Positions 35,698 through 45,930 of a stretch of 64,000 nucleotides of DNA are shown here, one piece after another. The translations under genes were made by a program, and so were the position numbers. The notes below the pieces were generated by a model. It did no database searches. It was given only the letters and a program-made list of their open reading frames with translations, and had not been told where the DNA came from. The DNA comes from Chryseobacterium sp. 3008163 (GTDB lineage Bacteria; Bacteroidota; Bacteroidia; Flavobacteriales; Weeksellaceae). The DNA lies in NCBI RefSeq assembly GCF_003669035.1, contig NZ_CP033070.1:2976001-3040000 (forward strand), read 5' to 3'. How positions within the stretch are numbered: position 1 is the stretch's first letter; the number at the start of each line of letters is the position of its first letter.

Positions 35698-37709
35698 ATG
35701 AGTAAATTAGATTCAAGAATTCCAGCTGGTCCACTTAAGGATAAATGGAAAAATCATAAAGACCATATGAACCTTGTTGCGCCTAACAACCGTGATAAAA
35801 TTGATATTATTGTTGTAGGTACAGGTTTAGCAGGGGGTTCTGCAGCAGCTACTTTGGCTGAGCAGGGATATAATGTGAAAGCATTTTGTTATCAGGATTC
35901 ACCAAGAAGAGCGCATTCGATTGCGGCTCAGGGTGGTATCAACGCTGCTAAAAATTATCAGGGTGATGGTGACTCTACATACAGACTGTTCTACGACACC
36001 ATCAAAGGTGGTGACTATAGAGCAAGAGAGGCAAACGTTTACAGATTAGCTGAAGTTTCTGCAAATATCATCGACCAATGTGTTTCTCAGGGAGTTCCAT
36101 TTGGTAGAGATTACGGCGGACAATTAGATAACCGTTCATTTGGTGGAGTTCAGGTTAAAAGAACTTTCTACGCAAAAGGACAAACTGGTCAGCAGTTATT
36201 ATTAGGTGCATATTCTTCATTAAGCCGTCAAATTGGAAAAGGAAGAGTAAAAATGTACAACCGTCACGAAATGCTAGAATTAGTAATCGTAGATGGAAAA
36301 GCAAGAGGAATTATCGCAAGAAACCTTGTAACTGGCGAAATTGAAAGACATTCTGCTCACGCCGTGGTTATTGCTTCAGGAGGTTACGGGAATGTATATT
36401 TCCTTTCTACCAATGCAATGGGTTCAAACGTTTCTGCAGCTTGGAAGATTCACAAAAAAGGAGCGTACTTCGCAAACCCTTGTTATGTGCAAATCCACCC
36501 GACTTGTATTCCGGTTCACGGAACTCAGCAGTCTAAACTGACTTTGATGTCTGAATCACTTAGAAACTCCGGAAGAATCTGGGTTCCTAAGAAAATTGAA
36601 GATTCAGTTGCAATCAGAGAAGGTAAATTAAGACCTGAAAATATTAAAGAAGAAGATAGAGATTACTATCTTGAAAGAAGGTATCCTGCATTCGGAAACC
36701 TAGTTCCTCGTGACGTTGCGTCTAGAGCGGGTAAAGAAAGATGTGATGCTGGTTATGGTATAGAAAATAACGAGACCAAAGAAGGTGTTTATCTTGATTT
36801 CTCAACAGAGATTATCAAAAAGGTAAAGAAACCGCTATCGAAAAAAATATTCAAAATCCTACAGATCAACAGATATACGACCTTGGAAAAGCTTGGATTG
36901 AAGAGAAGTACGGTAACTTATTCGTAATGTATGAAAAAATTACTGCGGATGATCCTTACAAAACTCCAATGAAGATTTATCCTGCCGTTCACTACACAAT
37001 GGGTGGTGTTTGGGTTGATTATAACTTACAGTCTACAATTCCTGGATGTTTCGTAATCGGTGAAGCCAACTTCTCAGATCACGGAGCAAACAGATTGGGA
37101 GCTTCAGCATTAATGCAAGGTTTGGCAGACGGATATTTTGTTCTTCCATACACCATTGCAGATTACCTTTCTGCAGACATTAGAACAGGAGAAATTCCTA
37201 CGACTTCTGCCGAGTTTGACGAAGCTGAAAAAGAAATTAAAGACAAAGTAAACTTCTTTGTAAATAATAAAGGAACACATTCGGTAGATCATTTCCACAA
37301 AAGGTTAGGACACATCATGTGGAATAAAGTTGGAATGGGAAGAACTCCTGAAGGTTTAAGAGAAGCTATTGCAGAAATTGATCAGGTAAAAAAAGATTTC
37401 TGGAAAGACGTGAAAGTAATGGGTGAAACTGAAGGGATGAACACCGAACTTGAAAAAGCGTTCAGAGTTGCAGATTTTATCGAATTAGGACAGTTAATGG
37501 CTATCGATGCATTACACAGAAACGAATCTTGTGGTGGGCATTTCAGAGAAGATCATTCTACTCCTGAAGGTGAAGCAGAAAGAGATGATGTCAACTTCAA
37601 ATATGTAGGAGCTTGGGAATATCAGGGTGATGATATTAAGCAAGAAGTTCTGCATAAAGAAGATCTTATCTATGACAACATCGAAGTTAAAGCGAGAAGT
37701 TACAAATAA
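35698..37709 (+). CDS. sdhA: Succinate dehydrogenase flavoprotein subunit (frame broken near 36817)
   Basis: FAD-carrying catalytic subunit of complex II, oxidising succinate to fumarate. The FAD-binding [16 protein letters not shown] is at residues 39-54. The flavin-linking His is in [11 protein letters not shown] (His73), and active-site regions HPTCIPVHG and PRDVASR are present. The second part has [16 protein letters not shown] and [23 protein letters not shown] run of five A (36817-36821) is one short. Adding one joins EIIKK to [22 protein letters not shown], giving about 670 aa with nothing missing. The 15-base gap after sdhC and position before sdhB indicate one operon. Confidence 0.95.
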
Positions 37710-37733
37710 TCTCCAACCTATAAATATAAAATT

Positions 37734-38500
37734 ATGAGTGCAAAAAAAGGCCTTCATCTTACGCTGAAAATTTGGAGACAAAAAATACAAAAACTAAAGG
37801 TCAGTTTGAGACCTATAAAATATCAGATGTTTCTACAGATTCTTCATTTTTGGAGATGTTAGATATTCTGAACGAGAACTTAATCAACGAAGGAAAAGAA
37901 CCCATCGCTTTTGATCACGACTGTCGTGAGGGAATCTGCGGGATGTGTTCTCTTTACATCAATGGTAGAGCTCATGGTCCAGATACAGGAATTACAACTT
38001 GTCAGCTTCACATGAGAATGTTCAAAGACGGTGAAACGATCGTTATCGAACCTTGGAGAAGCGCTGCGTTCCCTGTGATCAAAGATTTAATGGTAGACAG
38101 AAGCGCATTCGACAGAGTAATGGCTGCGGGAGGATTTATCTCGGTTAACACTTCAGGAAACACTTTGGATGCGAATGCAATTCCTATTCCTAAAGAAGAT
38201 GCAGACAAAGCAATGGATGCTGCAGCTTGTATCGGGTGTGGAGCTTGTGTAGCGACTTGTAAAAACGGTTCTGCAATGTTATTCGTTGGAGCTAAAGTTT
38301 CTCAGTATGCTCTTTTACCTCAAGGTCGAGTAGAAGCAAAACGTAGAGTTCTGAACATGGTGAAAGCTATGGATGAGGAAGGTTTTGGTAACTGTTCAAA
38401 CACTGGTGCTTGTGAAGTAGAATGTCCTAAAGGTATTTCTCTTGAGAATATTGCAAGAATGAACAGAGAGTACATGGCTGCTATGGCAGACAGAGGTTAA
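37734..38500 (+). CDS. sdhB: Succinate dehydrogenase iron-sulfur subunit (frame broken near 37780)
   Basis: Electron-transfer subunit of complex II. The true start is ATG 37734 ([17 protein letters not shown]). The frame is lost at a run of six A (37780-37785) that needs seven to continue as [15 protein letters not shown]. Repaired length is 255 aa. The [2Fe-2S] site is formed by Cys64, Cys69, Cys72 and Cys90 (CREGICGMC...C). The C-terminal [4Fe-4S] and [3Fe-4S] sites are [11 protein letters not shown] and the [15 protein letters not shown] region. A start at TTG 37772 would lose the first strand of the ferredoxin domain and is not credible. Confidence 0.95.
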
Positions 38501-38520
38501 TCTGTTTTAAAAATATATTT

Positions 38521-38554
38521 AAAATTTCGTCTTCTTCAATGAAGGCGAAATTTT
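38521..38554 (+). terminator. Intrinsic terminator after sdhB
   Basis: Long stem AAAATTTCG-t-CTTC / GAAG-g-CGAAATTTT with one internal mismatch and a T run. Confidence 0.75.
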
Positions 38555-38610
38555 TAGTTAAATCTTTCATAAAATCAATTATTAGATAGCAGTAAGTTTA
38601 TCGAAAAACT

Positions 38611-38618
38611 TACTTTTG
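38611..38618 (+). promoter_or_regulatory. Promoter -7 box (TACTTTTG)
   Basis: TAnnTTTG 22 bases before the ATG of the TlpA-like lipoprotein gene. Confidence 0.5.
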
Positions 38619-38639
38619 CTAAATTATTTAAAATCAAAA

Positions 38640-40184
38640 ATGAAAAAATATCTTTTGTTATTTGTCATTGCAATATTTGCAATGTCTTGTTCAAAAAAAG
38701 TTGAAGTAAAAGGAAAAATCGCAGGAAGCTCTCCATTAGAAAGAGTAGAATTTGTAGAGGCTTCTGGTGTTGCTACTTTGCCATTAATCAACATGGGCTT
38801 AGACAAAGACGGAAATTTCGCAGGAACTTTTGAAGCTCCTAAAAATGGAATGTACGTTATCAACTATGCAGGAAAGCAAAACCTAATCTTCCTTAAAGGC
38901 GGACAAACTGTGAACATCTCCGGAAGTGCAGCTACTTTCCCTAATGAGTATGTCGTAACAGGTGATGCTAAAAATGATAATGACTTTTACCAAGCAAGTC
39001 AGAAATTTCTTTCTACTTACGGCCAAGGTTTAAACATTCAGGAATTATTAGCTGGTGATGAAGCAAAGTACGTAAAGGCTATGCAGAAAATCGAAGCTGA
39101 TATCAACAAAAATATCGAAGAGAACGTAAAGAAATTCAACCCGGGTAAAGAAGTGGTTGAATGGAAAAAAACTGATGCTAAAGTTGCTATTCTTAATTTA
39201 TTGGTAAATTATGAAATGACTAAAAAGCAAATGTCTGGAAATCCTTCTTTCAAAATGGGGAAAGTATTTACAGACTATGAAAATAAATTAAAAGAAAACA
39301 ATGACGAAATGGTGAAAACAAGCCCTTTCTTCAGACAATATCTTTTAACTAAAATGAGCCCTGATTTCCAAAAATTTGCTGAAGGAAAAAGTAAAGGTAA
39401 AACAGATATCACAACTACAGAATTGTTTAATGATTTCTTGAAGTCTCAGAAAGAAGTTTCTCAGATTACTAAAGATTATTTGTTGGCATTCGTAATGGCT
39501 CAGTCTGATATTCACCCACAAACTCCTGCTGCAACAACTGATAAAATCAAAAAAATCATCGAAGAAGATATCAAAGATGCTGGTGTAAAAGCAGATGTTA
39601 AAAAAATGCAGTTTACCATCAACGGATTCAAAATTGGTGATGATGCTCCAGAAGCTTCATTAGTAAAAGCAGACGGTTCAGCTTACAAATTGAGCGAGAA
39701 CAAAGGGAAGCCTTACGTATTGGTTTTCTATGCATCTTGGAATCCTTACATCGCAGAAGGTACAATCCCAGTATTGAAAGAAGTAGTGAATTTCTATAAA
39801 TCTAAAATGAATTTCGTTTTCGTAAATGTTGATGATACAAAAGATCAGTTTACAAAAACTAGCAATTCAATGATGAAAGGAATTCAGGGAACGAATGTTT
39901 ATGCTGAAGGTGGTCTTAATTCTGACATCGCTAAAAAATACGGAGTTTATGGATTTAAATTGCCAAACTTCATCGTGGTAGACAAAAACGGTAAAATCGC
40001 AAGCAGATCTTTTGTTAACTTAGGTGATCAGGATTTGATTACGATCTTAGATAAAGAAACAGGTCTTTCTGCACCAAAGGTTGCTCCTCAACAGCAGATG
40101 ATGCCTCAAATGAATATGGATCCATCAGCTCAGCCTGCTCCTCCAGTTCAGGAAGCTCCTCAGCAACCGGCTCAGACAAAATAA
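38640..40184 (+). CDS. DUF4369/TlpA-like lipoprotein without the CxxC motif
   Basis: Exported lipoprotein of 514 aa. The signal peptide ends in lipobox FAMSC (Cys17). An N-terminal DUF4369-type beta domain (about 20-120, with KVEVKGKIAGSSPLERVEF) is followed by a helical middle, then a thioredoxin/AhpC-like domain (about 335-475). At the position of the redox motif the sequence reads YASWNPYIAEG, with no cysteine, so thiol-disulfide chemistry is unlikely. The C-terminal tail is Gln/Pro/Met-rich (QQQMMPQMNMDPSAQPAPP). The start 38640 is preferred over 38616 because it gives a clean signal peptide. Monocistronic. Confidence 0.85.
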   Translation: MKKYLLLFVIAIFAMSCSKKVEVKGKIAGSSPLERVEFVEASGVATLPLINMGLDKDGNFAGTFEAPKNGMYVINYAGKQNLIFLKGGQTVNISGSAATFPNEYVVTGDAKNDNDFYQASQKFLSTYGQGLNIQELLAGDEAKYVKAMQKIEADINKNIEENVKKFNPGKEVVEWKKTDAKVAILNLLVNYEMTKKQMSGNPSFKMGKVFTDYENKLKENNDEMVKTSPFFRQYLLTKMSPDFQKFAEGKSKGKTDITTTELFNDFLKSQKEVSQITKDYLLAFVMAQSDIHPQTPAATTDKIKKIIEEDIKDAGVKADVKKMQFTINGFKIGDDAPEASLVKADGSAYKLSENKGKPYVLVFYASWNPYIAEGTIPVLKEVVNFYKSKMNFVFVNVDDTKDQFTKTSNSMMKGIQGTNVYAEGGLNSDIAKKYGVYGFKLPNFIVVDKNGKIASRSFVNLGDQDLITILDKETGLSAPKVAPQQQMMPQMNMDPSAQPAPPVQEAPQQPAQTK

Positions 40185-40202
40185 TAAAACTTACACAATA
40201 GA

Positions 40203-40234
40203 AAAAAACCTTGTCTTCGGATAAGGTTTTTTTT
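40203..40234 (+). terminator. Intrinsic terminator
   Basis: Stem AAAAACCTT/AAGGTTTTT with an inner TC-TTCG-GA cap and a long T run, 18 bases after the TlpA-like gene. Confidence 0.85.
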
Positions 40235-40238
40235 ATTG

Positions 40239-40246
40239 TATTTTTG
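40239..40246 (+). promoter_or_regulatory. Promoter -7 box (TATTTTTG), possibly for rlmD
   Basis: TAnnTTTG directly after the terminator. It would leave a leader of about 170 bases before rlmD, in which no riboswitch fold was recognised. Confidence 0.4.
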
Positions 40247-40423
40247 CAAAGCGAAAATAAAAAGCTAATCGGTCAATAGCTCAAACATTTAAAGCTAAAT
40301 TTTAAACTTTGAATGATAAGCTAATCATGAAAGCTGATTGCTTAGCCATTATATAGTACAGAAAAAATAGAAAATTTACGGGGATAGAAATAGAAAGCTA
40401 TATCCGTAGCGATAGAAATTGAT

Positions 40424-41830
40424 ATGAGAAAGAAGAAAGATGTAATTCTTGAAAATATAAAATTGTTTGCCGCAGGCGCAAAAGGTGTTGCCATAGGAAA
40501 AACTGAAGAAGGAAAAACAGTACTGGTTTCAGGAGCAATTCCCGGCGATGTGGTGAATGCAAGAGTGAAAAAGTCAAAATCAAAATATTTTGAGGCAGAA
40601 GTAAAAGAAATTGTTGAGAAATCGCCATTCAGAGTTGAGCCAAAATGTATTCACTTCGGAACTTGTGGAGGTTGCAAATGGCAGAATATGAGCTACGAAA
40701 AGCAGCTTGACTTTAAACAAGAAGAAGTTTACAATAATATCAAAAGAATTGGCGGAATTGATGATTTCGAAACCGTTCGTATTTTAGGTGCAGAAGAGCA
40801 ATACTTCTACAGAAACAAGATGGAGTTTTCTTTCTCTAATGCAAGATGGCTGACTCAGTACGAAATCAGTTCTGAAGAAAACTACGGAAGCAGAGATGCG
40901 CTTGGTTTTCACATTCCGGGAATGTGGAGCAAGATTTTAGATCTAAAAGAATGCTGGTTGCAGGAAGATCCTTCTAATGCGATTCGTTTGGCTGTAAGAA
41001 ATTTCGGAATTGAGAACGGATTAGATTTTTTCGATGTCAGAGAGCAAAAAGGTTTTCTGAGAACTTTGATGATGAGACAAAACTCGAAAGGAGAATGGAT
41101 GGTCTTGTTTCAATTGTACAGAGAAGAAAAAGCAAACCGTACAAAACTTTTTGATTATTTATTAGAACAATTCCCACAGATCAAAACGTTGGTGTATGCC
41201 ATCAATCCCAAACAGAATGATTCTATTTACGATCTTAATGTAAATACTTATTTTGGTGAAGGATTTTTAATGGAAGAAATGGATGGTCTTAAATTTAAAA
41301 TCGGCCCAAAATCTTTCTTTCAAACCAATTATAAACAGGCTTTAGAATTATACAGAAAAACACTTGAATTTGCCGACTTAAAAGGTGATGAAGTGGTCTA
41401 CGATTTATATACAGGAACAGGAACGATTGCACAATATGTTGCCAGAAATGCTAAACACGTTATCGGAATTGAATCGGTACAGGAAGCAATCGATGCAGCC
41501 ATTGAGCATGCTGAATTAAACGGTTTGACGAACACAACTTTCTACTGTGGAGATATGAAAAACGTTTTCAATGATGAGTTTTTAGAAAATCATCCGAAAG
41601 CAGATGTTTTGATTACCGATCCTCCAAGAGACGGAATGCACCAAAAAGTTGTTGAACAAATCCTAAAATTAGCTCCTGAAAAAGTGGTTTATGTAAGCTG
41701 TAATTCGGCAACTCAGGCACGAGATTTAGCTTTAATGAAAGACCATTATACTTTAGTCAAAATTTTGCCAGTGGATATGTTCCCACAGACGCATCATGTT
41801 GAGAACATTGCATTGTTGGTTAAGAAATAA
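40424..41830 (+). CDS. rlmD: 23S rRNA (uracil-C5)-methyltransferase RlmD
   Basis: SAM-dependent methyltransferase expected to modify U1939 of 23S rRNA (family knowledge). An N-terminal TRAM RNA-binding domain (about 1-65) precedes Fe-S cysteines CIHFGTCGGCKW (Cys75, Cys81, Cys84). The methyltransferase domain has YDLYTGTGTIAQYVA, TDPPRDGMH, and the catalytic cysteine in VVYVSCNSAT. Length 468 aa fits. The paralogues RlmC/RumB have the same fold, so the exact target base is inferred. Followed after 37 bases by the zinc protease gene. Confidence 0.92.
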   Translation: MRKKKDVILENIKLFAAGAKGVAIGKTEEGKTVLVSGAIPGDVVNARVKKSKSKYFEAEVKEIVEKSPFRVEPKCIHFGTCGGCKWQNMSYEKQLDFKQEEVYNNIKRIGGIDDFETVRILGAEEQYFYRNKMEFSFSNARWLTQYEISSEENYGSRDALGFHIPGMWSKILDLKECWLQEDPSNAIRLAVRNFGIENGLDFFDVREQKGFLRTLMMRQNSKGEWMVLFQLYREEKANRTKLFDYLLEQFPQIKTLVYAINPKQNDSIYDLNVNTYFGEGFLMEEMDGLKFKIGPKSFFQTNYKQALELYRKTLEFADLKGDEVVYDLYTGTGTIAQYVARNAKHVIGIESVQEAIDAAIEHAELNGLTNTTFYCGDMKNVFNDEFLENHPKADVLITDPPRDGMHQKVVEQILKLAPEKVVYVSCNSATQARDLALMKDHYTLVKILPVDMFPQTHHVENIALLVKK

Positions 41831-41867
41831 TTATTTTTAAATTTGAATAGACAAATCAGATATTGAT

Positions 41868-44342
41868 ATGATAAAAAACTGTAAAACATTCTTATTATTA
41901 GCAGCTTTGGTATTCTGCCAGCAAAATTTATTTTCTCAGGAAAAGCCTAAAGATTCGGCTGTTGCGAAAACCGATACGGCAAAAGTAAAAAAAGACGATA
42001 AAAAGAAAAGCCTGATTAAGCCATTTAAAGAAATTATTACCGATAAAGCGGTTTCTGATCAGGGAGTTTTTACAGTTCATAAAGTAGACGATAAATATTA
42101 TTTTGAAATTCCAGATTCGATGTTGAAGAAGGAATTTCTATTGGTGACAAGACTAACAAAAGCTGCCGCTGGAATGCGTTCTGGAACTTCCGGTTATGCT
42201 GGAGATCAGATTGGTCAACAGGTAATCGCTTTTGAAAAAGGGCCAAAAGATAAAATCTTGCTACGTTCAATTTCTCACGTTGATTATTCGAAAGATTCTA
42301 CGTCGCAAATGTATAATTCGGTGACGAGAAACAATGTGCAGTCTATCATTAAATCTTTTGATGTAAAAGCATATGGTGTCAAGAAAAATTCGTCTGTAAT
42401 TGAAGTTACGGATGTTTTAAATTCTGATAATGAATTGACATCTTTTTCGGTTTGGTCTAAAGATTCTTACAGAGTTGGCGTATTTCAGAAAGACATGTCA
42501 TTTGTAAATTTTGTTAAATCTTTCCCGACGAATATTGAAATTAATACTACTAAAACTTTCGCGAGAACTTTAGGTAGAGTAACAACCCCGGCAATTCCCG
42601 GAATGCCCGCTCCAAAAGTAAGTGGGAATTATACGGTAGAAATTAATTCTTCATTTGTACTTCTTCCGGAAAATAAAATGCAATCAAGATACTTTGACCC
42701 GAGAGTTGGATATTTTACAGTGGGTTATACAGATTTCGATCTTGATCCTCAAGGAGTAAAAAAGATTTCTTTGATTAAAAGGTGGCGTCTTGAACCCAAA
42801 CCTCAGGATGTAGAAAAATATAATAAAGGCGAATTGGTAGAGCCGGCAAAACCGATTGTTTTCTACATTGATCCGGCAACTCCAAAAAAATGGGTTCCTT
42901 ATTTAATACAGGGAGTCAATGATTGGCAGAAAGCTTTTGAAAAAGCAGGATTTAAAAATGCAATCGTAGCAAAAGTTCCGGATCCGAAAGTAGATACAGA
43001 ATGGAGCCTTGAAGATGCAAGATTTTCAGCGATTGTTTATAAGCCTTCTGATGTGTCTAATGCTTCAGGACCTTCAATTGCCGATCCTAGAACCGGAGAG
43101 ATTTTAGAAAGTCATATCAACTGGTATCATAATGTTATGTTGTTGTTGAGAAATTGGTATTTCGTGCAGGCTTCACCAAACGATCCAAGAGCAAGAAAAA
43201 TTGAATTTGAAGATAAATTAATGGGTGAGTTGATTCGTTTTGTTTCTTCTCATGAAGTTGGGCATACTTTAGGTTTAAGACATAATTACGGTTCAAGTTC
43301 AACGGTTCCTGTCGAAAAACTGAGAGATAAAAAATGGCTGGAAAAGAATGGCCACACGCCTTCAATTATGGATTATGCAAGATTTAATTATGTTGCACAA
43401 CCAGAAGATAATATTGGTGATGCCGGGATTTTCCCAAGAATCGGTGATTATGATGATTGGGCAATAGAGTGGGGATACAAAAGATTCAATCAGTTTAAAA
43501 CTCCGGATGCAGAAAAAGAATATCTGAATAAATGGGTAATTAAAAATCTGAAAAACGAAAGATTGTGGTTCGGAACAGAAACAAATCCATTAGATCCAAG
43601 ATCACAAAGTGAACAAGTTGGTGACAATGCAATGATTGCAAGTACTTATGGAATTAAAAACCTTCAGAGAATTGTTGATAATTTAGAAAATTGGACGAAA
43701 ACTCCAAACGAAGATTATGCAAACCTTGATATGATGTATGATCAGGTGACGAGCCAGTTCAGAAGATACTTAGGTCACGTTTCAAAATACGTCGGTGGAC
43801 AGATGGAAACTCCGAAAACGGCAGAACAGTCGGGAGCAGTGTATGAAGTTGTTGCTAAAAAAGATCAGAAAGAAGCCATGAAGTTTTTAGATGAAAATAT
43901 TTTCACAACTCCTCAATGGCTGATAAAAAAAGATATTTTTGAAAAAACCGGAAAAACTCCTGTGAAAACAATTGAAGAAATTCAGAATGGTGTTTTGGGA
44001 AGAATTTTGAGCCCGATGGTTCTTCAGAATATGTATCAAATGGAAGCTGTAGAATCTAACACCTATTCTGTGATTGAATTGCTTTCAGATTTAAATACAG
44101 CCATTCTTAAAAATGATAATGTAGATATTTACAGAAGAAATCTTCAGAGAAATTATATCGATTCATTAATAAAACTCGTTGATAATAGAGCTTCAGACAA
44201 ATCAGATGTTTCTGCATTGGTAAGAGGGAATTTAAATACCATTAAAAAAGACCTTTCTGCAAAATCAAGTTCAGACCTGGTGAATAAATACCATTACGAA
44301 GATTTGGTTTTCCGTATTGAAAAGGCTTTAGATCCAAAATAA
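41868..44342 (+). CDS. Zinc-dependent metalloprotease (DUF5117/DUF5118 type)
   Basis: Secreted or periplasmic protease of 824 aa. The signal peptide ends near NLFSQ, followed by a Lys/Asp-rich segment. Long N-terminal beta domains fit the DUF5118 and DUF5117 regions usual in this family. The catalytic HEVGHTLGLRHN (His462, His466, His472) is an HExxHxxGxxH metzincin motif, with PSIMDYARFNYVAQ as the Met-turn. The C-terminal part is helical. Substrate unknown. It lies in a same-strand run rlmD, this gene, DUF6452, DUF6048 with small gaps. Confidence 0.9.
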   Translation: MIKNCKTFLLLAALVFCQQNLFSQEKPKDSAVAKTDTAKVKKDDKKKSLIKPFKEIITDKAVSDQGVFTVHKVDDKYYFEIPDSMLKKEFLLVTRLTKAAAGMRSGTSGYAGDQIGQQVIAFEKGPKDKILLRSISHVDYSKDSTSQMYNSVTRNNVQSIIKSFDVKAYGVKKNSSVIEVTDVLNSDNELTSFSVWSKDSYRVGVFQKDMSFVNFVKSFPTNIEINTTKTFARTLGRVTTPAIPGMPAPKVSGNYTVEINSSFVLLPENKMQSRYFDPRVGYFTVGYTDFDLDPQGVKKISLIKRWRLEPKPQDVEKYNKGELVEPAKPIVFYIDPATPKKWVPYLIQGVNDWQKAFEKAGFKNAIVAKVPDPKVDTEWSLEDARFSAIVYKPSDVSNASGPSIADPRTGEILESHINWYHNVMLLLRNWYFVQASPNDPRARKIEFEDKLMGELIRFVSSHEVGHTLGLRHNYGSSSTVPVEKLRDKKWLEKNGHTPSIMDYARFNYVAQPEDNIGDAGIFPRIGDYDDWAIEWGYKRFNQFKTPDAEKEYLNKWVIKNLKNERLWFGTETNPLDPRSQSEQVGDNAMIASTYGIKNLQRIVDNLENWTKTPNEDYANLDMMYDQVTSQFRRYLGHVSKYVGGQMETPKTAEQSGAVYEVVAKKDQKEAMKFLDENIFTTPQWLIKKDIFEKTGKTPVKTIEEIQNGVLGRILSPMVLQNMYQMEAVESNTYSVIELLSDLNTAILKNDNVDIYRRNLQRNYIDSLIKLVDNRASDKSDVSALVRGNLNTIKKDLSAKSSSDLVNKYHYEDLVFRIEKALDPK

Positions 44343-44347
44343 TTAAA

Positions 44348-44812
44348 ATGAAAAAATTACTGTCATTCCTTATATTATCTGTCATCATGATTTCCTGTGG
44401 CGGAGATGACGACATCTGCGAAAGCGGTGAAGGTACGCCAAGAATGAAAATCATGTTTAAAAATGCCGATAAAATTACCACTTTAGATTCTCTAAAGGTA
44501 TATGTAGATTATGGAGCGAGAACGGTGGATTTGGGATGGAGCAGAAATACAGATTCTATCTTAGTTCCTCTTCGTGTTGACGATTCTCCATTCACCGATT
44601 TGTATGTAAAAAGGACTAAAAAAGGTGATTCATCAAAAGTACGGGTGAGTTACACTACAAAATCAATTTACGTTTCGCCTGGCTGTGGAGCCAAATTAAA
44701 TTATGAAAACGTAAGCGGACAATTATTAAAAGTAACCCCTGTCATAAAACTAGAATCCGGACAAAACTTTATTGAAAATGAAGACAAAACTAATCTTTAC
44801 CTCGTTTTTTAG
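44348..44812 (+). CDS. DUF6452 family lipoprotein
   Basis: 154-aa exported lipoprotein. The signal peptide ends in lipobox MISC (Cys17), followed by an acidic GGDDD stretch typical of surface-directed lipoproteins. The rest is a beta-rich domain with a Cys pair (CESGEG near the start and PGCGAKLNYE near the end). Function unknown. It starts 5 bases after the protease gene and overlaps the DUF6048 gene by 35 bases, so the last two are certainly co-translated. Confidence 0.85.
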   Translation: MKKLLSFLILSVIMISCGGDDDICESGEGTPRMKIMFKNADKITTLDSLKVYVDYGARTVDLGWSRNTDSILVPLRVDDSPFTDLYVKRTKKGDSSKVRVSYTTKSIYVSPGCGAKLNYENVSGQLLKVTPVIKLESGQNFIENEDKTNLYLVF

Positions 44813-45437
44813 TCTGTTGGGACTGCTTTTTTCTGCGCAGGAAAAAAAGGAAGCCGAAAAAGAAAAATGGAAATACGAACCCAACTTCATGGTTGGGGTA
44901 GATGTTTTGAACACCGGAGTTTCATTTTTTTCAGACAGACAATTGTTTCAGGGATTTATTTCATCAAAAATAAAAGGCAACATCCATGCAATCGTAGAAG
45001 CAGGATTTGAGAAAAACATCTATCAGAAAAATGGTTACGATGCAACTGCTAACGGTCCGTTTTTCAAAGTTGGTGGTTTTTATATGCTAGCGAGAGATCC
45101 TGAAAATGAATTCAACGGTTTCTATGGCGGAGCAAAAATAGGCGGGTCATTTTATACTCAGGAATACTTTGCAATCCCTATCCGAGGTTTTGGTGGAAGC
45201 AGTTCATCAGTTTCAATGCCTGCATCTTCCCAATCATCTTTCTGGTTGGAAGGAACGATAGGTGGAAGAGTTCAGTTATTTACCTCAAATTTTTTCATTG
45301 ATGTCAATATGCAACCGAGATATCTCATGGTGACTTCAAAACAAGATGAAGTTGTGCCTATGATTGTTCCAGGTTTTGGAAGAAGCTCTTCTAAATTTAA
45401 TATGGGTTTTGCTTGGAGTATTGCATATAAGTTTTAG
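44778..45437 (+). CDS. DUF6048 family outer-membrane-like protein
   Basis: 219-aa protein with a signal peptide (about 1-20, ending LLFSAQ). Amphipathic beta strands end in a terminal aromatic residue (AWSIAYKF), the pattern of a small outer-membrane beta-barrel. The ATG at 44778 is preferred over a TTG two codons earlier. It overlaps the DUF6452 lipoprotein gene. The DUF6452/DUF6048 pair recurs next to each other in Flavobacteriia as far as I recall, which suggests a lipoprotein-barrel pair. Function unknown. Confidence 0.85.
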   Translation: MKTKLIFTSFFSLLGLLFSAQEKKEAEKEKWKYEPNFMVGVDVLNTGVSFFSDRQLFQGFISSKIKGNIHAIVEAGFEKNIYQKNGYDATANGPFFKVGGFYMLARDPENEFNGFYGGAKIGGSFYTQEYFAIPIRGFGGSSSSVSMPASSQSSFWLEGTIGGRVQLFTSNFFIDVNMQPRYLMVTSKQDEVVPMIVPGFGRSSSKFNMGFAWSIAYKF

Positions 45438-45462
45438 TATAACTTTTTAGAAATGTGATTTT

Positions 45463-45930
45463 CTACTTCACATTTTCCTCAATTTTTTGAAGCTCATTAT
45501 ACAAAGCTTCTAATTCTTTAGGTGCTTTACCCTCATCGAAATCAGAAGAATTATATTTTTTATCATCAACAGTGATGATTATTGTACTTGCTAATGCTGC
45601 ATCAGAATATCTACCAGTTGTTGGCGATTTGTACGTGGATATTTTTTGTAAGTCAATCATTTTAGTAATTTGGAGAATGTTTTTCCATTGCAAAGATGAT
45701 AATGTTGAAGTTGTTTTTTCGCCGTTTATGTTTTTAGTCAAAGAATTTTTGGCGAAGGTAAATAATCTATTCGTACCTCTTGTTTTCTCTGTCAATTCAA
45801 TCTTTTTTATGATTTGATTTTCGGTTTTTGTACTAATACTATTCATTAATTGTAAATCTTTTTTCTGTGATAAGCAGCTAATATTTAAAACAAAAGAAAT
45901 TATTAAAATAAGAAGTGTTTTTGAATTCAT
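45463..45930 (-). CDS. Hypothetical lipoprotein
   Basis: 155-aa protein that I do not recognise. The signal peptide ends in lipobox LNISC (Cys19). The mature part contains NGEKTTSTLSSLQWKNIL, a DAALASTIIITVDDKKYNSSDFDEG segment and a C-terminal helix (APKELEALYNELQKIEE). It stands alone and convergent to the DUF6048 gene, 25 bases apart. Confidence 0.75.
   Translation of the reverse strand: MNSKTLLILIISFVLNISCLSQKKDLQLMNSISTKTENQIIKKIELTEKTRGTNRLFTFAKNSLTKNINGEKTTSTLSSLQWKNILQITKMIDLQKISTYKSPTTGRYSDAALASTIIITVDDKKYNSSDFDEGKAPKELEALYNELQKIEENVK

Noticed and set aside
35698..37709. Two separate flavoprotein genes in place of one sdhA
   Set aside because: The two open frames join exactly into one full-length sdhA when a single A is added; neither half has a complete active site.
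37772..38500. sdhB starting at TTG 37772
   Set aside because: It would delete the conserved N-terminus, which is present in the other frame from ATG 37734.
45449..45477. Bidirectional terminator between the DUF6048 gene and the convergent lipoprotein gene
   Set aside because: A GAAATGTG/CACATTTC hairpin exists, but it overlaps the lipoprotein stop codon and has no good T run on either side, so it is left uncalled.
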